Assembly: GCF_003058195.1 (NCBI RefSeq)
Contig: NZ_QBUH01000007.1
Coordinates: 110,997 to 174,996 of the forward strand
DNA from: Elizabethkingia sp. YR214
Lineage (GTDB): Bacteria > Bacteroidota > Bacteroidia > Flavobacteriales > Weeksellaceae
Direction of reading: 5' to 3'
Length of the DNA stretch: 64,000 bases
Shown here: piece after piece, positions 18,836-27,886 of the stretch
Layout: each line of letters starts with the position of its first letter
Position numbering within the stretch: position 1 is the stretch's first letter
The notes under the pieces: model-generated
What the model was told of the DNA's origin: nothing
What the model saw: only the letters and a program-made list of their open reading frames with translations
Database searches by the model: none
Program-made: the position numbers and the translations under genes

Positions 18836-19719
18836 TGAAAATATTATGTACAGGATCTAATGGTTTTCTGGGAAAGAATATAATTCCAATTCTTTCAAGC
18901 AGAAAACACATTATAAAGACATTAAGTACCAGAAATGCTGATTATACATTTGATATTAGGAAGCAACTTCCTGCATTTTCTGAGAAATTTGATATTGTAT
19001 TTCACGCTGCAGGAAAGGCGCATTCAATTCCTCGGTCAAAAGAAGACGAAAAAGAATTCTTTGATGTTAATTTTGAAGGAACCAAAAATGTTTGTTTAGC
19101 CTTAGAGAATAATCTGCCTGAGGTTTTTATTTTTGTCAGTACAGTTGCTGTATATGGGAGGGATTCGGGGGAAAATATAAATGAAAACGAATCCCTTTTA
19201 GGAAACACTCCTTATGCTAAAAGTAAAATTTTAGCTGAACAGTTCTTACAGAATTGGAGTATTAAAAATAATGTCAAACTCTTTATTCTAAGACCATCGC
19301 TAATTGCAGGACCTAATCCTCCAGGTAATTTAGGTGATATGATAAATGCAATAGATAAAAGAAGATATTTCAATATTGCTGGAGGGAAGGCAAGAAAAAG
19401 TGTTATTTGGGTTGATGATTTTGCTGATTTAATTGAAAATTCTATTCTGAAAAAGGGAGGAATATATAATGTATGTGATAGTATTCATCCTTCTTTTAGA
19501 ATGATTTCGAATAAAATTTCGTTAAAAATGCATAGGAAAATTATAAATATCCCTTATTTTATTGCTAAGCTAATGGCTTTAGTCGGTGAAGGATTGGGGA
19601 ATAAAGCGCCCATTAATTTACTGAAACTTAATAAAATTGTGAAATCACTTACTTTTGATAATACAAAATTAATAAAAGAATTTGGTTTTAAACCTTCTGA
19701 TACAATCAAAAAATTATAA
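18835..19719 (+). CDS. NAD-dependent 4-ketoreductase/epimerase (WbpV/WreQ/Gne-like)
   Basis: A 294-residue extended SDR with TGSNGFLGKN (residues 6-15), HAAGKAHSIPRS, VSTVAVYGRDSGENINE and the catalytic YAKSK. Relatives of this short type usually sit next to a WecA/WbpL-like sugar-1-phosphate transferase and supply its substrate, for example UDP-D-QuiNAc or UDP-D-FucNAc by reducing a 4-keto sugar. The same arrangement is seen here: the transferase follows 8 bases later. FnlA-type product or another 4-keto intermediate may be the substrate. Overlaps the upstream gene by one base. Confidence 0.8.
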   Translation: MKILCTGSNGFLGKNIIPILSSRKHIIKTLSTRNADYTFDIRKQLPAFSEKFDIVFHAAGKAHSIPRSKEDEKEFFDVNFEGTKNVCLALENNLPEVFIFVSTVAVYGRDSGENINENESLLGNTPYAKSKILAEQFLQNWSIKNNVKLFILRPSLIAGPNPPGNLGDMINAIDKRRYFNIAGGKARKSVIWVDDFADLIENSILKKGGIYNVCDSIHPSFRMISNKISLKMHRKIINIPYFIAKLMALVGEGLGNKAPINLLKLNKIVKSLTFDNTKLIKEFGFKPSDTIKKL

Positions 19720-19727
19720 AAAAAATA

Positions 19728-20684
19728 ATGAATTATTTAGCTATAATTATTTTACTTTTTATTCTTGAGCTTATCTATTTTAAAATTGCAGATAAATTCA
19801 ATATTATAGATAAACCTAACGAGAGAAGTTCTCATACTCAGATTACTTTAAGAGGGGGGGGAGTTATTTTTTATTTTGGCGCTTTATTATTCTTTTTAAT
19901 TTCGGATTTTCAATATCCATATTTTATATTAGGGCTTAGCTTAATGGCTTTAGTGAGTTTTTTAGATGATATATTTACATTATCTAATAAAATTCGCTTA
20001 TTAATACACCTAATAAGTGTAATACTAATGTTTGTGCAAATAGGTCTTTTTTCTTATGCTTGGTTTATTCCCATAATAGCATTGGTACTAACTATAGGAA
20101 TTATTAATGCTTATAATTTTATGGATGGGATTAATGGAATTACTGCATTCTATAGTTTGGTTGTTCTTTCCCTTTTAGCGATAGTTAATTTAAGTATAAA
20201 TTTTGTAGATGAAAATCTAATATATTATAGCATTATAGCGTCATTAGTTTTTGGTTTTTTTAATTTCAGACAGAGGGCAAAATGTTTTGCAGGAGATGTA
20301 GGGAGTGTTAGTATCGCATTTATTATTGTCTTTCTTCTAAGTCAGCTAATTGTAAAGACGGGTAATATAATATATCTTTTATTTTTAACCGTATATGGAC
20401 TAGATGCAATATGGACTATAGTTAGAAGACTGACAAAAAAAGAAAATATTTTCAAAGCACATCGAAGTCATTTATATCAATATTTAGCAAACGAGAATAA
20501 AGTAAATAAACTTATTGTTTCTGCAGCTTATGGAATAATTCAGCTACTTATTGGTATAGTTGTAATATGGGCTACATCATTGCCCTTAGAATATCAAATT
20601 ATATTATCTGGTGGAATTATAAGCTCAGGAAGTATAATATATCTTGTATTAAAGAAGAAAATAATAAATAAACACGGACTTTAG
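19728..20684 (+). CDS. Polyprenyl-phosphate N-acetylhexosamine-1-phosphate transferase (WecA/WbpL family)
   Basis: This integral membrane enzyme loads the first sugar-phosphate on undecaprenyl phosphate and so starts each capsule repeat unit. About ten hydrophobic segments are visible, with family motifs in order: KPNERSSHTQ, RGGGVIFYFG, FLDDIFTL (Asp-Asp), YNFMDGINGI, CFAGDVGSVS and HRSHLYQYL. Length 318 aa is standard. Codons for the RGGG motif (about residues 43-46) contain an unbroken run of eight G at 19854-19861. The adjacent 4-ketoreductase suggests a 6-deoxy-HexNAc as first sugar. Last gene of the AT-rich part. Confidence 0.9.
   Translation: MNYLAIIILLFILELIYFKIADKFNIIDKPNERSSHTQITLRGGGVIFYFGALLFFLISDFQYPYFILGLSLMALVSFLDDIFTLSNKIRLLIHLISVILMFVQIGLFSYAWFIPIIALVLTIGIINAYNFMDGINGITAFYSLVVLSLLAIVNLSINFVDENLIYYSIIASLVFGFFNFRQRAKCFAGDVGSVSIAFIIVFLLSQLIVKTGNIIYLLFLTVYGLDAIWTIVRRLTKKENIFKAHRSHLYQYLANENKVNKLIVSAAYGIIQLLIGIVVIWATSLPLEYQIILSGGIISSGSIIYLVLKKKIINKHGL
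19854..19861 (+). repeat. G8 homopolymer inside the initiating transferase
   Basis: Eight consecutive G in GGG GGG GGA-type codons of an otherwise strongly AT-rich gene. Addition or loss of one base would truncate the protein early. Confidence 0.9.
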
Positions 20685-20835
20685 AGAAATTATTATGGTT
20701 AATGAGTGTTTAGGATAGATATATACCAGTGCCCATAGTAATAGAAGATATTGTATTACAGAAAATAAAGTAGTGGAACCTGAGTAAGAAGAAATCTGTC
20801 TTTTAATAGATATTCGGGACACTATCTTAAAAATA

Positions 20836-20872
20836 AAAGCTTCTCTTGATATTTCATTCAAAGAGAAGCTTT
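20836..20872. terminator. Hairpin terminator after the AT-rich capsule core
   Basis: AAAGCTTCTCTT and AAGAGAAGCTTT form a perfect 12-base-pair stem around a 13-base loop. The following bases (ATAATTTA) are not a clean T-run, so termination may be partial. Confidence 0.6.
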
Positions 20873-20992
20873 ATAATTTATGATTTGATGTTATTTCAAA
20901 ATTATATATTTTATTTGAATTGTAATTACGGGAAACCGTAATTGTTTAAAATAATGAGAACAACTTTAGAAATGCTATCGAATAAAATCTAA

Positions 20993-21023
20993 TTTGCTTT
21001 TCATAATTTAATATGTACTTTTG
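20993..21023 (+). promoter_or_regulatory. Promoter of the cytidylyltransferase-rfbCBA unit
   Basis: TTTG (20993-20996), 19 bases, then TACTTTTG (21016-21023): a full match to the Bacteroidota housekeeping promoter. It lies 31 bases before the ATG at 21055. Confidence 0.7.
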
Positions 21024-21054
21024 CTCATTGCGTATTACAAAATAAAAGATAAAT

Positions 21055-21498
21055 ATGAAAACACAAAAAATAGGAATTACTTTTTCTGCTTTTGATTTAT
21101 TGCATGCTGGGCATATCAAAATGTTGGAAGAGGCTAAAACTGTATGTGACTATCTTATTGTTGGTTTGCAACTAGACCCCACTATTGATAGACCTAATAA
21201 AAATAGACCTACACAAAGCATTGTTGAACGTTATATTCAGTTAAAAGCTTGTCGTTCGGTAGATGAAATTATTCCATATAATACAGAGGAAGACTTATTA
21301 GATATCTTAAAGTCCTTTGTCATAGATGTACGTATTATTGGAGATGATTATCGTGAGACAAACTTTACGGGAAAAGATTACTGTGAACAAAAAGGAATAG
21401 AAATATATTATAATAAAAGGGATCACCGTTTTTCAAGCACTGCTTTGAAAAAAGCTGTGTATGAACAAGAACTTAAAAAGCAAGAAGCTAATAAGTAG
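21055..21498 (+). CDS. tagD: Glycerol-3-phosphate cytidylyltransferase-like nucleotidyltransferase (TagD family)
   Basis: A 147-residue single-domain cytidylyltransferase. It has the HxGH motif (FDLLHAGHIK, about residues 14-23), the conserved Arg in ERYIQLKACRSVDEI, IIGDDYRE, and a C-terminal RFSSTALKK that corresponds to the R-x-x-x-I-S-T-T signature of TagD. TagD makes CDP-glycerol from CTP and glycerol-3-phosphate; relatives make other CDP-polyols. As first gene of the rfb unit it suggests a CDP-activated decoration of the surface polysaccharide. No CDP-glycerol transferase was recognised nearby. Substrate is inference. Confidence 0.75.
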   Translation: MKTQKIGITFSAFDLLHAGHIKMLEEAKTVCDYLIVGLQLDPTIDRPNKNRPTQSIVERYIQLKACRSVDEIIPYNTEEDLLDILKSFVIDVRIIGDDYRETNFTGKDYCEQKGIEIYYNKRDHRFSSTALKKAVYEQELKKQEANK

Positions 21499-21500
21499 TT

Positions 21501-22046
21501 ATGATATTAATAGAAACTCCTCTGAAGGATTGTTATATTATAGAGCCTACTATTTTTGAAGATGAAAGAGGGTATTTTTTTGAAAAATATAATGAGAATA
21601 AATTTGAAGAACTGAGTGGCTTAAATGGTCATTTCGTTCAGGATAATATTTCAAAATCTTCATATGGTGTTTTAAGAGGATTGCATTTACAAAAAGGAGA
21701 GCATGCTCAGGCTAAACTTGTATCCTGTCTGGAAGGAAAGGTATGGGATATTGCTGTAGATTTAAGAGATGATTCTCCAACATTTGGACAATGGTATGGA
21801 GTAGAGCTTACGGCTGAAAATAAAATTCAGTTTTACGTACCCAGAGGCTTTGCTCATGGTTTTGTAGTACTAAGTGAAACTGCAATTTTTTCTTATAAAT
21901 GTGATAACTTTTATAACAAAAAATCTGAGGGGAGTGTTAAGTTCAATGATTCAGATCTTAATATCGATTGGAAAATTGCAGAAGCAGATATGATTTTATC
22001 AGAGAAAGATCAGAAAGCTCCGGCTTTTAAAGATAAAAACTACTAA
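21501..22046 (+). CDS. rfbC: dTDP-4-dehydrorhamnose 3,5-epimerase
   Basis: Third step of dTDP-L-rhamnose synthesis: epimerises dTDP-4-keto-6-deoxyglucose at C3 and C5. A 181-residue RmlC cupin with FEDERGYFFEKYNE, FVQDNISKSSYGVLRGLHLQ (the catalytic His is in RGLHLQ), LEGKVWDIAVDLR and YVPRGFAHGFVVLSE. Length is normal. It is packed between the cytidylyltransferase (2 bases) and rfbB (7 bases). Confidence 0.94.
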   Translation: MILIETPLKDCYIIEPTIFEDERGYFFEKYNENKFEELSGLNGHFVQDNISKSSYGVLRGLHLQKGEHAQAKLVSCLEGKVWDIAVDLRDDSPTFGQWYGVELTAENKIQFYVPRGFAHGFVVLSETAIFSYKCDNFYNKKSEGSVKFNDSDLNIDWKIAEADMILSEKDQKAPAFKDKNY

Positions 22047-22053
22047 ACTTATT

Positions 22054-23133
22054 ATGAAGAATATAATCATTACAGGAGGAGCAGGTTTTATTGGATCCCA
22101 TGTTGTAAGAGAATTTGTTATAAAAAAACCTGAGATTACAATTATCAATCTGGATGCATTAACTTATGCAGGGAATTTGGAAAATCTGAAAGATATTGAA
22201 AGCTCATCTAATTATATTTTCGAAAAGGCAGATATTACGAAGCCCGAAGAGCTTAGAAAGGTTTTTGAAAAATACAATCCAGATGCTGTAGTACATTTAG
22301 CAGCAGAGAGTCATGTAGACAGAAGCATTGCAGATCCAAATGCGTTTATTAATACAAATGTGATCGGAACAGCAAATTTACTGAATTTGTGTCGCGAATT
22401 TTGGGCACTTAATCCAGAACATACACATGGCAGATTTCCTAATGAATCAAGAACAAACCTTTTCTATCATGTTTCTACAGATGAAGTATATGGAAGTTTA
22501 GGTGAAACAGGTTTCTTTTTAGAAACAACTGCTTATGATCCTCAGTCACCTTATTCCGCTTCTAAAGCGGCATCAGATCATTTAGTAAGAGCTTATGGTA
22601 ATACTTATGGAATGCCATTCATAATTTCTAACTGTTCTAATAATTATGGACCAAACCATTTTCCTGAAAAGTTAATTCCATTGTGTATTTCTAATATTCT
22701 AAATGAAAAACCATTGCCAATTTATGGTGACGGAAAGTATACCAGAGATTGGTTATATGTAATAGATCATGCCAGAGCAATTCATCAGATCTTTAATGAA
22801 GCTAAAACCGGAGAAACATACAATATCGGAGGTTTTAACGAATGGCAGAATATTGATCTGGTAAAAGAACTAATAAAACAATTGGATGCTAAGTTGGATA
22901 AACCAAAAGGCTATTCCGAGCAACTAATTACATTTGTTAAGGACCGTCCAGGGCACGATAAGCGTTATGCAATTGATGCAACGAAACTTAATAAGGATTT
23001 AGGCTGGAAACCTTCAGTTACTTTTGAAGAAGGATTAGCTAAGACAATTGACTGGTATTTGAGTAATAAAGACTGGTTAGAAAATGTAACTTCCGGAGAT
23101 TATCAAAAATATTATGAAAATCAATATTCATAA
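22054..23133 (+). CDS. rfbB: dTDP-glucose 4,6-dehydratase
   Basis: Second step of the dTDP-rhamnose route: removes water from dTDP-glucose with internal NAD+ recycling. A 359-residue extended SDR: TGGAGFIGSHVVREF at the N terminus, HLAAESHVDRSI, STDEVYGSL (Thr/Asp/Glu catalytic set) and YSASKAASD (catalytic Tyr/Lys). The C-terminal RPGHDKRYAIDATKL is diagnostic for RmlB. It lies between rfbC and rfbA; no rfbD is present in the window. Confidence 0.95.
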   Translation: MKNIIITGGAGFIGSHVVREFVIKKPEITIINLDALTYAGNLENLKDIESSSNYIFEKADITKPEELRKVFEKYNPDAVVHLAAESHVDRSIADPNAFINTNVIGTANLLNLCREFWALNPEHTHGRFPNESRTNLFYHVSTDEVYGSLGETGFFLETTAYDPQSPYSASKAASDHLVRAYGNTYGMPFIISNCSNNYGPNHFPEKLIPLCISNILNEKPLPIYGDGKYTRDWLYVIDHARAIHQIFNEAKTGETYNIGGFNEWQNIDLVKELIKQLDAKLDKPKGYSEQLITFVKDRPGHDKRYAIDATKLNKDLGWKPSVTFEEGLAKTIDWYLSNKDWLENVTSGDYQKYYENQYS

Positions 23134-23171
23134 TTTTAGAAAAGATAAATAAATTCAAAATTTGATATTGA

Positions 23172-24038
23172 ATGAAAGGAATCATTCTCGCCGGAGGATC
23201 CGGGACAAGATTATATCCATTAACGATAGCTGTAAGTAAACAGTTAATGCCGGTTTATGATAAACCAATGATTTATTACCCTTTATCCACTTTACTTTTA
23301 GCTGGTATTAAAGATATATTGATCATCACAACTCCACATGACCAGGCAGGGTTTGTAAAGCTCTTAGGAGATGGATCACAAATCGGGTGTAATATAGAAT
23401 ATGTAGTACAACCAAGTCCCGATGGTTTAGCACAAGCATTTATTTTAGGAGAGCAATTCATTGGTAACGATGCTGCAGCTTTAGTGCTGGGAGATAATAT
23501 TTTCTATGGAAATGGTATGGGGAGAATGCTAAAACATAAAACTAATCCAGATGGAGGTGTTGTATTTGCATATCATGTGGCAGATCCGGAACGTTATGGT
23601 GTTGTTGAGTTTGATGATAATTTTAAGGCTTTATCAATAGAAGAAAAGCCCTTGAAACCTAAATCTAATTATGCCGTACCAGGCTTATATTTCTATGATA
23701 ATAATGTTGTAGAAATAGCGAAAAATATACAGCCATCACCGCGTGGAGAACTTGAAATTACAGATGTTAACAATATTTATTTGCAACAAGGTAAGCTTGA
23801 AGTTGGTGTATTGGATAGAGGAACAGCTTGGCTAGATACCGGTACATTCGATTCTTTACATGAAGCTTCAGAGTTTGTAAGCGTTATTGAAAAACGGCAG
23901 GGCTTTAAAATAGGATGCATAGAAGAAATTGCTTTTCATAATGGATTTATTGATGAAGGAAAACTTCTGGAGACTGCACAGAAGTATGGAAAGAGCGGCT
24001 ATGGAGCTTATCTGAAAAACCTAATAAAAAATAAATAG
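23172..24038 (+). CDS. rfbA: Glucose-1-phosphate thymidylyltransferase
   Basis: First step of the pathway: makes dTDP-glucose from dTTP and glucose-1-phosphate. A 288-residue RmlA with [11 protein letters not shown] (residues 8-18), [36 protein letters not shown] and the metal-binding end region [11 protein letters not shown]. Normal length. It is the last gene of the capsule locus and is followed by a strong hairpin terminator. Confidence 0.95.
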   Translation: MKGIILAGGSGTRLYPLTIAVSKQLMPVYDKPMIYYPLSTLLLAGIKDILIITTPHDQAGFVKLLGDGSQIGCNIEYVVQPSPDGLAQAFILGEQFIGNDAAALVLGDNIFYGNGMGRMLKHKTNPDGGVVFAYHVADPERYGVVEFDDNFKALSIEEKPLKPKSNYAVPGLYFYDNNVVEIAKNIQPSPRGELEITDVNNIYLQQGKLEVGVLDRGTAWLDTGTFDSLHEASEFVSVIEKRQGFKIGCIEEIAFHNGFIDEGKLLETAQKYGKSGYGAYLKNLIKNK

Positions 24039-24044
24039 AGGTAT

Positions 24045-24072
24045 AAAGCAGACTTTTTAGTCTGCTTTTTTT
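24045..24072 (+). terminator. Terminator closing the capsule locus
   Basis: AAAGCAGACT and AGTCTGCTTT form a 10-base-pair stem with a TTTT loop, followed by a T-run. Located 7 bases after the rfbA stop. Confidence 0.85.
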
Positions 24073-24157
24073 ATCCACATTTTTATAAAAATCATTTATA
24101 GTAAACATAAAATCAGGATTACTGAAATTCACAAATAGACAACGTCACAATTTTCTC

Positions 24158-24165
24158 TATCTTTG
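24158..24165 (+). promoter_or_regulatory. Probable -7 element of lptB
   Basis: TATCTTTG matches TAnnTTTG and lies 18 bases before the lptB ATG, implying a very short leader. No -33 element is evident. Confidence 0.5.
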
Positions 24166-24183
24166 TCCAATTAATTATTGCAA

Positions 24184-24912
24184 ATGATTCTACGCGGAGA
24201 AAATCTGATTAAAGAATATGGTCCTAAAAAAGTAGTAAAGGGAGTGTCTGTGGAAGTTCGACAAGGGGAAATTGTCGGCTTATTGGGTCCTAATGGCGCT
24301 GGTAAAACAACATCTTTCTATATGATTGTAGGCTTGGTAAAGCCAACTTCCGGAAAAATATGGCTGGACGACCATGAAATTACCTCAGATGCAATGTACC
24401 GCAGAGCTCAGAAAGGTATTGGTTATTTGGCACAAGAAGCTTCAATTTTTAGGAAATTATCTGTTGAAGACAATATTATGGGAGTATTGCAGCTTACAAA
24501 ACTTTCCAAGCAAGAACAAAAAAAGAAATGCAATGAATTAATTGAAGAATTTTCTCTGGAGCATGTTCGTAAAAACCGAGGAGATTTGTTGTCCGGAGGA
24601 GAAAGACGTAGAACTGAAATTGCGCGGTGTTTAGCTACAAATCCAAGTTTCATTTTACTAGATGAACCTTTTGCAGGGGTAGACCCAATTGCAGTAGAAG
24701 ATATCCAGAAAATTGTGCGCTCATTAGTGGATAAAAATATAGGTATTCTGATTACTGACCACAATGTACAGCAAACTCTTGCTATTACACATAAAACTTA
24801 TATTATGTTTGAGGGAAGAATTCTGAAAGAAGGTATTCCGGAAGACCTTGCAAATGACCCTGAAGTACGTCAGGCATATCTTGGAGAAAACTTTAGATTC
24901 GAAAAGTTTTAA
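24184..24912 (+). CDS. lptB: Lipopolysaccharide export ABC ATPase LptB
   Basis: Cytoplasmic ATPase of the LptB2FG complex that drives LPS transport to the outer membrane. From the ATG at 24184 it is 242 residues: Walker A GPNGAGKTT (35-43), Q-loop in YLAQEASIF, signature LSGGERRRTEIARCL, Walker B FILLDEPFAGVDP and H-loop ITDHNVQ. The ERRR after the signature and the LAQEASIFRKLSVEDN segment are typical of LptB. A TTG codon two codons upstream in frame is not needed. The MsbA-like gene follows 30 bases later. Confidence 0.92.
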   Translation: MILRGENLIKEYGPKKVVKGVSVEVRQGEIVGLLGPNGAGKTTSFYMIVGLVKPTSGKIWLDDHEITSDAMYRRAQKGIGYLAQEASIFRKLSVEDNIMGVLQLTKLSKQEQKKKCNELIEEFSLEHVRKNRGDLLSGGERRRTEIARCLATNPSFILLDEPFAGVDPIAVEDIQKIVRSLVDKNIGILITDHNVQQTLAITHKTYIMFEGRILKEGIPEDLANDPEVRQAYLGENFRFEKF

Positions 24913-24942
24913 TCCGTATCTTCGAGTGGCTTAGAAGATTTT

Positions 24943-26748
24943 ATGGCAAAAAAATTCACAAGGACACTCAATCTTATCCATATTTATCAACAATTACGTC
25001 CTTTTATCAAGCCTTATAGGCTGATGATTTATGGGACGTTAATTCTTACCTTTCTGGGCGCTCTTGCTGCTCAGGTGAATCCAATTGTACTTAAGTATAC
25101 TGTAGATGAGGTTTCCAAATTAACGCACCTTGTACATCCAATGCAGGAAGGAGTTCATGTTTTGGTTGTCATTAGCGTAATCCTTTTAGGAAAAGAACTG
25201 GCCAATATCTTTATTCAGTTTGGGCAAAAATTTTATGGAGAGAAAATCAGAATAAATGTTAGTAGTGATCTGGCTCAGGCTGCTATCGATAAGATTTTAA
25301 CTTACAGAATAGCTTATTATAACGATGAAAATCATGAAAGTGGAAAGCTGCAAATTCGTATTGACCGCGGGATTGAGAGTTTAACGCGTTTAGTTCAGAA
25401 TTTCTTTATCGATATTTTACCCCTATTTTCCAATGCTATTATAGCATTAATCATCATGTACATGCAAAATGTGTATGTAGGTTTAGTATCTACTGTTATT
25501 ATACCCATTTACTTCTATGTAAGTGTTTTACAGGCCAAAAAATTGCAAGGTGTCAGGAGACAATTGCGTACTCAGCGCGAACAAAAGACTAATGGATTGC
25601 TCAATCTGATTAATTCCATTATGGTTATTAAAAGCTTTGTTCGGGAGAAATTCGAAGGCAAGAAACAGTTTGATCTTCAGATGCAGCTTATGGATAGTCA
25701 AATGTATACACGTCGTACCAATTTCTTTTATGATGGCCTTAAGACCTTTTTGGAGCAGATAGGGGTTGTACTTATTATTCTTTTGACAGTTTACCTCGTT
25801 CTAGATCAGAAAATGACAATAGGTGCCATTATGCTGCATATTATGCTTTTTAACAATGTATCAGCACCTATTCGCCAGCTTCACCGTATTTATGACGAAA
25901 TGAATGATGCTCTTATTTATGCTGAAGGTTATTTTGAAATCTTGAATGCTGATGATGAAACTGAACCTAATGGTAGTATAGAAGATATAAAGATAAAGGG
26001 TACATTTGATTTGCAGAATGTAGACTTTGCTTATCCAAACGGAACGCATGCTTTATATGACATTAACATGCGCATTAAAGCCGGAAAAACAACTGCTTTA
26101 GTAGGGCTGAGTGGAGCTGGGAAGAGTACTGTAATCAATCTTTTGTGTAAATTTTATTTACCGAACAAAGGCGAAATACTTTTAGACGGAAAGAATCTAA
26201 ATGACTACGAAAATGAGTTTCTAAGAAGTCATATCGGATTGGTTTTACAAAAGAATCATATTTTTAAGGGTACAATAGAAGACAATATCCGATATGGTAA
26301 TATGAATGCTTCTTTTGAACAAATAGAAGAGGCTGCGAAGAAAGCCTACCTCCATAATCAGATTTTGGATTTACCCGAAGGATATCAACATGATGCGACA
26401 CAGCTAAGCGGAGGGCAGCAACAAAGAATTGCCATAGCAAGATTATTCCTGAAAGATCCTCCTATTATTTTTCTGGATGAACCAACTGCAAGTTTAGATG
26501 CGATTGCAACGGAACAGATTAAAAATAGCTTGGATGCGATTAAAGAAAACAGAACAGTGATTATTATTTCGCATTCCTTATCACAAATTCTGGATTCAGA
26601 TAAAATTTATGTAATGAAAAAAGGCCGCGTTGTTGAAAGTGGTACTCACGAGCAGCTCTATGAACAAGAAGGTGTTTACAAAGAAATTTTCGATGCTTCT
26701 GCAAGAAGTCTTAATCTCGATAGATTAGTAAAAACTTATAAAGAGTAA
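24943..26748 (+). CDS. ABC exporter with fused membrane and ATPase domains (MsbA-like)
   Basis: A 601-residue half-transporter that works as a homodimer: six membrane helices in residues about 25-330, then an ATPase domain with GLSGAGKST (Walker A), LSGGQQQRIAIARLF (signature) and PIIFLDEPTASLD (Walker B) plus IISHSLSQIL (H-loop). Position after lptB suggests a lipid or lipid-A-linked substrate, but many multidrug exporters have the same layout and substrate cannot be read from the sequence. Confidence 0.85.
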   Translation: MAKKFTRTLNLIHIYQQLRPFIKPYRLMIYGTLILTFLGALAAQVNPIVLKYTVDEVSKLTHLVHPMQEGVHVLVVISVILLGKELANIFIQFGQKFYGEKIRINVSSDLAQAAIDKILTYRIAYYNDENHESGKLQIRIDRGIESLTRLVQNFFIDILPLFSNAIIALIIMYMQNVYVGLVSTVIIPIYFYVSVLQAKKLQGVRRQLRTQREQKTNGLLNLINSIMVIKSFVREKFEGKKQFDLQMQLMDSQMYTRRTNFFYDGLKTFLEQIGVVLIILLTVYLVLDQKMTIGAIMLHIMLFNNVSAPIRQLHRIYDEMNDALIYAEGYFEILNADDETEPNGSIEDIKIKGTFDLQNVDFAYPNGTHALYDINMRIKAGKTTALVGLSGAGKSTVINLLCKFYLPNKGEILLDGKNLNDYENEFLRSHIGLVLQKNHIFKGTIEDNIRYGNMNASFEQIEEAAKKAYLHNQILDLPEGYQHDATQLSGGQQQRIAIARLFLKDPPIIFLDEPTASLDAIATEQIKNSLDAIKENRTVIIISHSLSQILDSDKIYVMKKGRVVESGTHEQLYEQEGVYKEIFDASARSLNLDRLVKTYKE

Positions 26749-26766
26749 ATTATTAAAGTGAATTTG

Positions 26767-26774
26767 TAAATTTG
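26767..26774 (+). promoter_or_regulatory. Probable -7 element upstream of the DUF1493-like gene
   Basis: TAAATTTG matches TAnnTTTG, 28 bases before the ATG at 26803. No -33 element was found. Confidence 0.4.
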
Positions 26775-26802
26775 TTATTATTGTTATCCTAAGATAAAGG
26801 CA

Positions 26803-27234
26803 ATGGAAACTATTTGTGCAAAATATTCGGATGTTAAAAGTGCTATTCTCGCTGTAAAACAGTTGAGTGAAGACTTAGGGTATAGAAGAAAAGGCAAAAC
26901 AAAGCTTTCAGATGCATATTATTTGGATTATGGTATCTACGAATTGGATTGGGATTTTTTTCTGGAAGAATATGAAAAAAGATTCAATTCAACATTGGAA
27001 GGACTTACTTACGAAGATTACTTTCCAAAGCTTAATCCATTGCATGAAATATTAAAATTACCATTACGAATCCTTATGAAAATATTTTCTCTGTTCTCTA
27101 TGAGTATGAAGAGAATGTATAGAAATATTTTCAGTATTAAATGTAAGCGCCTCGAGGTTGGAGATTTGGTGCTTTCTGTACTGAATAAAAGATTTGCAAG
27201 TAGAGCAGATTATAAATTAATTTTAACCAGCTAA
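26803..27234 (+). CDS. Small protein, weakly DUF1493/acyl-carrier-like
   Basis: A 143-residue protein without signal peptide. The part YELDWDFFLEEYEKRFN with a later YEDYFPKLNP and LEVGDLVLSVLNKRF resembles the layout of DUF1493 proteins, which are distant relatives of acyl carrier proteins; no phosphopantetheine Ser motif is seen. A Met/Phe-rich basic stretch at about 85-110 could touch membranes. It may be co-transcribed with the adenosyltransferase 15 bases downstream. The family link is from memory of the pattern and is uncertain. Confidence 0.5.
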   Translation: METICAKYSDVKSAILAVKQLSEDLGYRRKGKTKLSDAYYLDYGIYELDWDFFLEEYEKRFNSTLEGLTYEDYFPKLNPLHEILKLPLRILMKIFSLFSMSMKRMYRNIFSIKCKRLEVGDLVLSVLNKRFASRADYKLILTS

Positions 27235-27249
27235 AAAATAAACACCAAT

Positions 27250-27825
27250 ATGACTTTTAAAATATATACCAAAACAGGAGATAAAGGAGAAACTGCTTTA
27301 TATGGAGGGACTCGCGTTTCTAAGGCTAGTGCAAGGGTAGACGCTTATGGTACCATTGACGAATTGAATGCCTTTATTGGAATAGCCAAAAGTCATATCG
27401 ATGATAGTGACTGCCTGAAACAACTCGCAGAAATACAATATGATCTTTTTACATTAGGGTCTGAGGCTGCAACACCGATAGATAAAGTATATCTGGCGAA
27501 CGGAAAGTCCCGTCTACCTGTAACAATAAAAGAGGAAGATATCAGCAAGCTTGAAGTATGGATGGATAAGATGGATGAAAGTTTGGAACCATTACAGTTT
27601 TTTATTTTGCCTGGTGGCGGAAAAGCGGCTACATTTCTTCATGCTGCCAGAACAATCTGCAGACGGGCAGAACGTGGAATGGTATTTCTGAATGAAACTG
27701 AAGAAATACGCCCAGAACTTATTAAATATCTTAACCGATTATCCGATTATTTATTTGTCATGGCACGCTATGCCTCCATGTTGGATAATGAGCAGGAAGA
27801 ATACTGGAATCCTAATGCTAGATAG
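27250..27825 (+). CDS. pduO: Cob(I)alamin adenosyltransferase, PduO type
   Basis: Transfers the adenosyl group of ATP to cob(I)alamin to make coenzyme B12. A 191-residue five-helix protein with the ATP-binding N-terminal TKTGDKGETALYGGTRVSK, the YGTIDELNAFIGIA segment, FILPGGGKAATFLHAARTICRRAER (substrate-binding Arg cluster) and LNRLSDYLFVMAR. All are signatures of the PduO/ATR family. Likely cytosolic. No B12 biosynthesis genes are nearby, consistent with salvage. Confidence 0.92.
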   Translation: MTFKIYTKTGDKGETALYGGTRVSKASARVDAYGTIDELNAFIGIAKSHIDDSDCLKQLAEIQYDLFTLGSEAATPIDKVYLANGKSRLPVTIKEEDISKLEVWMDKMDESLEPLQFFILPGGGKAATFLHAARTICRRAERGMVFLNETEEIRPELIKYLNRLSDYLFVMARYASMLDNEQEEYWNPNAR

Positions 27826-27886
27826 CAAATTTCGAAATTCCTACTCTAAAAGCATAATTAAAGCTAAGCTAATTTTTTGTTTATAA

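Larger units (their letters stand above)
20685..21054 (+). other. Intergenic region between the transferase gene and the cytidylyltransferase gene
   Basis: About 370 bases without a gene. It holds a perfect 12-base-pair hairpin (20836-20872), a second perfect 8-base-pair hairpin with a GAAA loop at 20924-20943, and a good promoter at 20993-21023. It therefore separates two transcription units. The first 140 bases show no feature. Confidence 0.6.

Noticed and set aside
24423..24764. 113-codon antisense frame inside lptB
   Set aside because: Shadow of a well-conserved gene; composition follows the complementary codons.
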